A DNA stretch of 12,116 nt. Source: Verrucomicrobia bacterium 12-59-8 (lineage in GTDB: Bacteria; Verrucomicrobiota; Verrucomicrobiae; Verrucomicrobiales; Verrucomicrobiaceae). Shown in pieces: positions 7,545 to 12,116 of the stretch; position 1 is the first letter of the stretch, and each line of letters opens with the position of its first letter. A program made the position numbers and the translations under genes. The stretch covers positions 87,452 to 99,567 of the forward strand of contig NCCR01000022.1 in assembly GCA_002279765.1 (NCBI GenBank), given 5' to 3'. The notes under the pieces were generated by a model. That model was given only the letters and a program-made list of their open reading frames with translations, was not told the DNA's origin and ran no database searches.

Positions 7545-10500
7545 ATGTCCAGCCTCATTACCGACCTTCCCATCCTGCTCCGACCGTTCGACGCACGCAC
7601 CCGTCAGGAGGCGGAACGCCTTGCGGACGATGATGCAGTGAGGGGACTGGAACTGCTGGAGGATGAAATGATGGCCGAAGTGCGGCTGGATGACCGCCCG
7701 GCCCAGGTGCGCTGGCTGCGCGGTGAGCATGGCTGGCACGGCGAAACCGACGTGGATGATGATCAGGAATTGGAAAATCTGGCCCTATGCACCACGCTGG
7801 TGGCAGTGCAGCGCCGTGAGGCCCGTGGCACGCTGCCGATGATTCCGGTGGAGGAAGAGGATTTCGAACACCAGCTCACCGCCAAGCTCGAGCGACCGCT
7901 CACGCCTGATGAGGAGAATTATCTGAGCAAGATGGAGAAGCGCTACGAACGCGTGCGCCTCACCGGCAAGATCTTTGACCAGGACATGGTGCGTCTGCAT
8001 CCGAAATGGGCGATCCAGAGTCTCGAACCTGTGGCGCTGTGGCCTGAGGCCCCCAAAACCCTGCGTGAGTTCTGGAACTACATCGCACTCGCGCTTGCTG
8101 ACAAAGGACTCGCTGTACCGGCCTTCCTGCGCGGCATGTCCGACATCGACGGCACCCGTGAAGCCCTGCGCGAATGGCGGCACGCCAGCACCGTGCCGAC
8201 GTGGCAGAAGCGCATCCGTGAATTCATTGACTCACGCCAGGATGACCGGCACACCCACCGCCAGCCGCCGCGTGTGTGCGATTTCCGCTTGCTGATCACG
8301 GTGAATGATGCGCGCCTGCAAATGCGCCTTGAAGGTGAAACGCCCTCTCCTTACACCACTGTTGATGCCGCGCTGCTCGACAACTTGCGCCGGGAGCACC
8401 GAGATGGACGCATTGTGACTTCGGGCGGCTCGGAGCTGCTGCTGGTCTCCTGCCTGTCTCAGAGCGATGAGAACTGGAATGACTCCTTCCGTCTGGAATC
8501 CAAACATCATGCGCTATGGCTCGCCACGCTGTTTCAGCAGCCAGCGTTGCAGGAGCGCATGATCACTCTGGATGAAGTGCCTTTCCAGCGTGTGGCCGAG
8601 CCTCTGAGCTGGGTCGCACGCCTGAGCGACAACGGCCTGAACCTGACCCTGCAGCTCGAAACGTCGGACGGCACCCCTGCCCCGCTGCCGCTGCGCATTC
8701 TGCGCGGGGTGCAGACCTTGTACCTGAGCACGGATACTTTGTTCACAGGCCCGGTGTGGCTGCATGATGAATCACGCATCGACACCAGCGTGACCATGCC
8801 TCTGGAGGCGCTGGCCACCGCAGAGGGCATTTCCTTCATGCGTGAGATCGACATCCCGGTGCCTGACGCGATCAAGAGCCGTGTGCGCCATGAAGATCTG
8901 CATGTGAACATCACCGCCGCCTGCCTGGCCAAGACCTCGCAGTCCAGCGGCGCTGAGTTCGTCACCCTCAAGGCCGAGGCGGTTGATGGTGAAGGCCGAG
9001 TGCGTGAGATGCTGCGCTTTTCCGGCTGGCAGCCGGTGGATGAAAAAAAAACGACTGAATCTGACGACACCATCGTCTGCCGCGACCGTCGTGCCCTGCG
9101 CGACGCCGAAGAGCTGATGAACCAGCTCCGCCGCACGTGGGACATGGAAAATGACGCCTGGCGTGTGCGCATGGCGAAAGATTTCCCGGATGTATTTCAT
9201 GCCTGGGCCGCGCAACTCCCTGAGAACGTTAATCTGAAGACGGATGAAAGCCTGCAGACCATCCTTGCAGATCCGCTGATTGCACGCGTGCGCCTGGAAG
9301 CCACGCAGGCGGGCAGCATCGACTGGCTGGATCTGCGCCTGGTGTTTGACATCGAAGGCATGGAGCTGAAACCTGCTGACATCCGCCGCCTCATCGCCGC
9401 CAAGGGTGATTTCGTGCGTCTGGCCGATGGCTCCTGGCGGCGTGTGAAGCTCGAACTCAGCGATGAGCAGCAGGAGCTGCTGGACCGGCTGGGCATCGAC
9501 CTCAATGAGCACAGCGACGAGACGCACCGCCTGCACTGGCGTCAGCTCGCGCAGGAGAATGCGGCGGAGATCGTCAACCCGAAGGCCTGGAGCAAGATCG
9601 TCGAACGCATGGAGGAGGCGAAGCTCGATGCACGCCCGCCGGTGCCCGAGGGGCTGAACGTCACGCTGCGTCCTTATCAGGTCGATGGATTTCATTTCCT
9701 GACTTACCTCACCTCGAACCGCTTCGGTGGCATCCTGGCGGATGACATGGGCTTGGGCAAAACCTTGCAGGCCATCACCTGGGTGCTGTGGCTGCGCTCC
9801 CGCAAAAAAGCCGACGGCCCGCATCTGCCTGTGCTGGTGGTTTGTCCGAAATCGGTGCTCGATGTTTGGGCACTGGAATTCAAGAAAGGCTCGCCTGATC
9901 TGCGAGTGCTCGTGCTGCATGACCGCGATCTGTTTGATCTGAATCTGGTCATGACGCAGATCGATGTGGTGGTGATGAACTACGCGCAGATGCGTGGTTT
10001 TGATGGCGAGCTTGCTGCCGTCCGCTGGCTCGCAGCGATTCTCGACGAAGGCCAGCACATCAAAAACCCTGACTCCAAGGCGGCCAAGGCAGCGCGCCAG
10101 ATTCGCGCCGACAACCGTCTGGTGCTGACGGGTACACCGTTGGAAAACCGCCTGCTCGATCTTTGGAGTCTGATGACCTTTGCCACACCCGGAGCCCTGG
10201 GTGAGCGCGCCTACTTCCACCGCCATTTTGACCGCCGCAAAGATCCGCGTGCTTCAGAGCGCCTCGCGGCGCGTCTGCGTCCGTTCCTGCTGCGCCGCAC
10301 GAAATCCCAGGTGGCCCGCGACCTGCCTTCCCGCAGCGAGGAAAACCTGCTCAGCGAGATGAGTGGCCGCCAGGCAGAACTCTACAAAGAGGAGCTGGCC
10401 CGTGCGCAGCACATGGTGCTGAACAGCTCTGGCTTTGACATGGTGAACCGCCGCCGGTTTGCCATTCTGCAGGCGCTCACGCGCCTGCGGCAGATCTGCT

Positions 10501-11066
10501 GCCATCCCGGTCTCGTGGACAAAAGCGCCGAGAATGAAGAGAGCGCCAAGCTCACCTCCACGCTGGAAGTGATCCAGGGACTGCATGACGAGGGCCACAA
10601 GGTGCTGCTCTTCAGCCAGTTCGTCTCCATGCTGAAGATCATCCGCACCAAGCTGGAAGAGATGAAGCTGCCCTACCACTGGCTCACTGGAGCCAGCACT
10701 GACCGCGCAGGAATCGTCAAAGCCTTCCAGGAGGATGAAAACGCCAGCGTGTTCCTGCTGTCTCTGAAAGCGGGTGGTAGTGGTCTGAATCTGACCGCCG
10801 CGTCCTACGTCATCCTGTACGATCCATGGTGGAACCCTGCGGTGGAGAACCAGGCGATTGACCGAGCGCACCGAATCGGCCAGACGCAGCCCGTCATGGC
10901 CTACCGCATGCTGACGAAGAGCACGATCGAGGAAAAGATCATGACCTTGCAGCATAAGAAGAACCTGATGGTCAACAATGTGCTGGGCGAAGGCGGGTTT
11001 ACCAACCTGCTGCAGAAGGAAGATTTCGACTTCTTGTTTGATATTGAGGCGGAGAAAGTCGCCTAG
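7545..11066 (+). CDS. Large SNF2-family ATPase/helicase with degenerate SWIM-like N-terminus
   Basis: A 1173-aa protein from ATG 7545 (no SD) to TAG 11064-11066. Residues ~14-90 follow the layout of SWIM domains in other SNF2 proteins (FDARTRQEAERL, then AVRGL, a VRWL strand, and LCTTLVAV). However, the expected CxC position reads GET (66-68) and CxH reads CTT (82-84), so zinc binding is probably lost. Residues ~100-690 are a long accessory region that I cannot assign; it includes a run of nine A bases at 9043-9051 coding EKKT. The ATPase core is complete: Walker A DDMGLGKT (733-740, Lys739), motif II DEGQ (834-837; Gly is unusual), TGTPLEN (862-868), KAGGSGLNLT, PWWNPAVENQ, and DRAHRIGQ (1106-1113). 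It is paralogous to, and divergent from, the 4766-7492 ATPase. The likely function is ATP-driven remodelling of nucleoprotein complexes, possibly sharing the SWIM partner encoded nearby (inference). Confidence 0.92.
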   Translation: MSSLITDLPILLRPFDARTRQEAERLADDDAVRGLELLEDEMMAEVRLDDRPAQVRWLRGEHGWHGETDVDDDQELENLALCTTLVAVQRREARGTLPMIPVEEEDFEHQLTAKLERPLTPDEENYLSKMEKRYERVRLTGKIFDQDMVRLHPKWAIQSLEPVALWPEAPKTLREFWNYIALALADKGLAVPAFLRGMSDIDGTREALREWRHASTVPTWQKRIREFIDSRQDDRHTHRQPPRVCDFRLLITVNDARLQMRLEGETPSPYTTVDAALLDNLRREHRDGRIVTSGGSELLLVSCLSQSDENWNDSFRLESKHHALWLATLFQQPALQERMITLDEVPFQRVAEPLSWVARLSDNGLNLTLQLETSDGTPAPLPLRILRGVQTLYLSTDTLFTGPVWLHDESRIDTSVTMPLEALATAEGISFMREIDIPVPDAIKSRVRHEDLHVNITAACLAKTSQSSGAEFVTLKAEAVDGEGRVREMLRFSGWQPVDEKKTTESDDTIVCRDRRALRDAEELMNQLRRTWDMENDAWRVRMAKDFPDVFHAWAAQLPENVNLKTDESLQTILADPLIARVRLEATQAGSIDWLDLRLVFDIEGMELKPADIRRLIAAKGDFVRLADGSWRRVKLELSDEQQELLDRLGIDLNEHSDETHRLHWRQLAQENAAEIVNPKAWSKIVERMEEAKLDARPPVPEGLNVTLRPYQVDGFHFLTYLTSNRFGGILADDMGLGKTLQAITWVLWLRSRKKADGPHLPVLVVCPKSVLDVWALEFKKGSPDLRVLVLHDRDLFDLNLVMTQIDVVVMNYAQMRGFDGELAAVRWLAAILDEGQHIKNPDSKAAKAARQIRADNRLVLTGTPLENRLLDLWSLMTFATPGALGERAYFHRHFDRRKDPRASERLAARLRPFLLRRTKSQVARDLPSRSEENLLSEMSGRQAELYKEELARAQHMVLNSSGFDMVNRRRFAILQALTRLRQICCHPGLVDKSAENEESAKLTSTLEVIQGLHDEGHKVLLFSQFVSMLKIIRTKLEEMKLPYHWLTGASTDRAGIVKAFQEDENASVFLLSLKAGGSGLNLTAASYVILYDPWWNPAVENQAIDRAHRIGQTQPVMAYRMLTKSTIEEKIMTLQHKKNLMVNNVLGEGGFTNLLQKEDFDFLFDIEAEKVA

Positions 11067-11103
11067 AGGCTGAAAGATAATCAGTTTCCGCTGGGTCCGG
11101 GCG

Positions 11104-11150
11104 ATGGACTCATCATCCCTTGGTTGCGGGTTCGAATCCCACCGGGAGCA
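11104..11150 (+). pseudogene. tRNA 3'-half fragment (CAT-like anticodon), possible attachment-site scar
   Basis: The stretch folds as the 3' half of a tRNA. The anticodon arm is ATGGA / loop CTCATCA / TCCCT (4 of 5 pairs), with T33 and CAT as anticodon. A 5-nt variable loop follows, then the T-arm GCGGG / TTCGAAT / CCCAC (4 of 5 pairs), a 7-nt acceptor strand CGGGAGC and discriminator A at 11150. No matching acceptor strand (GCTCCCG) and no D-arm lie upstream, and no CCA follows, so it is not a complete gene. It resembles elongator tRNA-Met or tRNA-Ile(CAT). Such 3' halves are left when mobile elements integrate into tRNA genes. The remaining bases of 11067-11202 hold nothing else I recognise. 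Confidence 0.5.
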
Positions 11151-11202
11151 CTTTCGCCAGTTCAGCAGCAGGCCGCCGCTGGTGATTTCGATGCTTTCAC
11201 TC

Positions 11203-11646
11203 TCACACCTCCAGAAAGTAATCCGCAGGCATTGCGAAGTGACGGGCCAGCTTGCGAATGTGCGCAGCGGTCAGCTGCCGCGTGCCGTTGACGATCTTGC
11301 TGCCCATGCTCGGCTCCAGTTCCAGCAGCCGCCCCAGGTCCGCCGCCGTCATTTCGTGCGCCTCCAGCAGCCCGGCAAGGCGTTTCGTCACGGGCAGAGG
11401 CCGGGCCTTTTTCTCCGTGCAGGCTTCATAATCGGCGATGAGGTCCGCCACCATTTCAAACCAGTCGGCTTGATCCTGATTCATGGCCTTTTCATGCCCC
11501 CACAGCGGTTCAATGGCCGCCAGCGCCGCCGCATGGTCTGACTTGTCCCGGATGGGCCGTGGCAGCCATACAGAGCGGCAGAGCGTGCCGTAGTCATCGG
11601 GCAGCGTCTTGAAGGATGGAGCGGGGGACGGGGTGCGGGTTTTCAT
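11203..11646 (-). CDS. higA: HigA-type antitoxin, helix-turn-helix regulator
   Basis: A 147-aa protein. ATG 11646 overlaps the TGA of the toxin gene by 4 bp (ATGA), typical of translational coupling. An in-frame ATG at 11661 would add five residues (MEKHA) and is less likely. Residues ~88-140 form a Cro/C1-type helix-turn-helix domain: LAGLLEAHEMTAADLGRLLE is followed by the recognition-helix region and then RKLARHFAMPADYFL, the usual ending of HigA-like antitoxins (COG5499 type). The N-terminal ~75 residues, including LAAIEPLWG and the acidic EMVADLIADYE, match the toxin-binding part of that family. It should neutralise HigB by direct contact and repress the operon by binding the palindrome ahead of the toxin gene (family knowledge). 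No clear terminator follows it. Confidence 0.85.
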   Translation of the reverse strand: MKTRTPSPAPSFKTLPDDYGTLCRSVWLPRPIRDKSDHAAALAAIEPLWGHEKAMNQDQADWFEMVADLIADYEACTEKKARPLPVTKRLAGLLEAHEMTAADLGRLLELEPSMGSKIVNGTRQLTAAHIRKLARHFAMPADYFLEV

Positions 11647-11951
11647 AGCGTGTTTTTCCAACGGTTTTTGGAGTATTCAGCGTGAGACATGAAGGCCAGA
11701 ACATAGACAAGGCCGGTATTGAAATGGACGGCGGCTATCAGCCTGTAAGCATTGCCGGAGATATTGAACACGATCACCTGTCTGCTGCTAGCCGCCTTCA
11801 CCGGATCAGCAGCCGGAAAGGTGCGCCGCAATTCAGCGAGGTTTCCCCACTTCGCTTGTCGCACCACATCCAGCCACCATTCCAAACTGGGCCTGGCGGA
11901 TGGATGCTCCCGCATCCATCCTCGTACCGTGGCGGGCTTGATGACTCGCAT
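11643..11951 (-). CDS. higB: HigB-type toxin, RelE-fold mRNA interferase
   Basis: A 102-aa protein starting MRVIKPATVRGWM at ATG 11951. That start gives the family's usual length and N-terminus; the frame stays open upstream to the window edge, and the ATG at 12059 would add 36 unrelated residues. Diagnostic motifs are WWLDVVRQAKW (25-35), the core strand VFNISGNAYRLIA (61-73) and the C-terminal MSHAEYSK (88-95). These fit the HigB_toxin family, RelE-like ribosome-dependent mRNA endonucleases. The toxin gene precedes the antitoxin gene, as usual for HigBA, and they overlap by 4 bp. No Shine-Dalgarno is visible. The start codon lies inside an operator half-site, so translation and transcription may both be blocked when HigA binds. 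The frame is intact and key residues are present, so it looks functional. Confidence 0.88.
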   Translation of the reverse strand: MRVIKPATVRGWMREHPSARPSLEWWLDVVRQAKWGNLAELRRTFPAADPVKAASSRQVIVFNISGNAYRLIAAVHFNTGLVYVLAFMSHAEYSKNRWKNTL

Positions 11952-11985
11952 GGACAATGGTGCCCTAAAGTGGACAAATTGTCCA
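11951..11985 (-). promoter_or_regulatory. Probable HigA operator upstream of higB
   Basis: TGGACAAATTGTCCA at 11971-11985 is a perfect 7-bp inverted repeat around one base. A further copy of the arm, TGGACAA, lies at 11951-11957, exactly 20 bp from the first and overlapping the first base of the higB start codon. A palindrome plus an in-phase half-site immediately ahead of a toxin-antitoxin operon is the expected target of its HTH antitoxin. The role is inferred from position and symmetry; I could not identify -35/-10 boxes with confidence. Confidence 0.6.
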
Positions 11986-12116
11986 GACCGAATTTGATGC
12001 GCCATTGAAGCCGGCGAAATGGAGCGAGACATGAATGGCACTCGGTTAAGGGCATTCATCGTGGGTTTTGGAGCTGGCGGTACGCTGTCCTCGCGGCGGA
12101 GCTTTTTGTATACGCT
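11986..12116. other. Upstream region to window edge, no gene assigned
   Basis: About 130 bp upstream of higB. No recognisable gene or RNA was found. The minus-strand frame of higB stays open through it to the edge, and the last ~57 bp have no stop in any of the three plus-strand frames. It may be the edge of a gene or a dispersed intergenic repeat; neither can be shown from this window. Confidence 0.3.

Noticed and set aside
8772..10226. A 484-aa minus-strand open frame inside the large SNF2 gene
   Set aside because: It lies wholly antisense to a gene with every SNF2 motif intact, is His/Gln/Arg-rich as expected for GC-rich antisense frames, and shows no family.
11067..11150. A complete tRNA or tmRNA gene
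   Set aside because: No acceptor 5' strand or D-arm matches upstream, no CCA follows, and no tmRNA 5' end or tag frame is present.
11104..11541. A 145-aa plus-strand open frame beginning at the tRNA fragment
   Set aside because: Its first residues (SLGCGFESHR) are the translation of a tRNA T-arm, a common artefact, and the rest is antisense to higA.
11952..12059. Longer HigB start at 12059
   Set aside because: It adds 36 residues unlike the family and would place the operator palindrome inside the coding region.

Overview
The window looks like a chromosomal segment from a GC-rich member of the Verrucomicrobiota (PVC superphylum). This is inferred from a large secreted protein of the PVC-type 'putative membrane-bound dehydrogenase' family (TIGR02604-like), from start sites that mostly lack a Shine-Dalgarno sequence, and from the high-GC codon use of the main genes. 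I cannot name a genus.

Layout, left to right. (1) Positions 2-598 hold the 3' end of an unrecognised, visibly more AT-rich gene. (2) Positions 739-3942 encode a 1067-aa exported protein: signal peptide, SGNH-hydrolase-like domain with substituted catalytic residues, beta-propeller dehydrogenase domain with calcium-type DxDxDG loops, an alpha-helical linker, and a C-terminal azurin-like type 1 copper domain. (3) Convergent with it, 9 bp away, is a minus-strand operon of a HelZ-type SNF2 ATPase (4766-7492) and a small SWIM zinc-finger protein with a histone-H1-like Lys/Ala tail (3952-4755). (4) Divergent from the operon, about 52 bp away, is a second, longer SNF2 ATPase (7545-11066) whose N-terminus resembles a SWIM domain that has lost its zinc ligands. 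(5) At 11104-11150 lies what looks like the 3' half of a tRNA (CAT-like anticodon, T-arm), plausibly an integration scar. (6) Positions 11203-11951 hold a minus-strand HigB/HigA toxin-antitoxin operon with a repeated TGGACAA operator over its start. (7) The last ~115 bp carry no assignable gene.

The most distinctive part is the SNF2/SWIM cluster at 3952-11066. Separate SNF2 and SWIM genes side by side are known in other bacteria (ywqA/ywqB of Bacillus subtilis, helZ and its neighbour in mycobacteria, from memory). Here a second, divergent SNF2 paralogue with an apparently dead SWIM-like domain is added, which suggests one chromatin- or RNA-polymerase-directed remodelling module with one zinc-finger subunit. 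Its job is unknown. The tRNA fragment and the toxin-antitoxin pair suggest that the right-hand end belongs to an accessory region. No integrase, transposase, CRISPR array or rRNA is visible.
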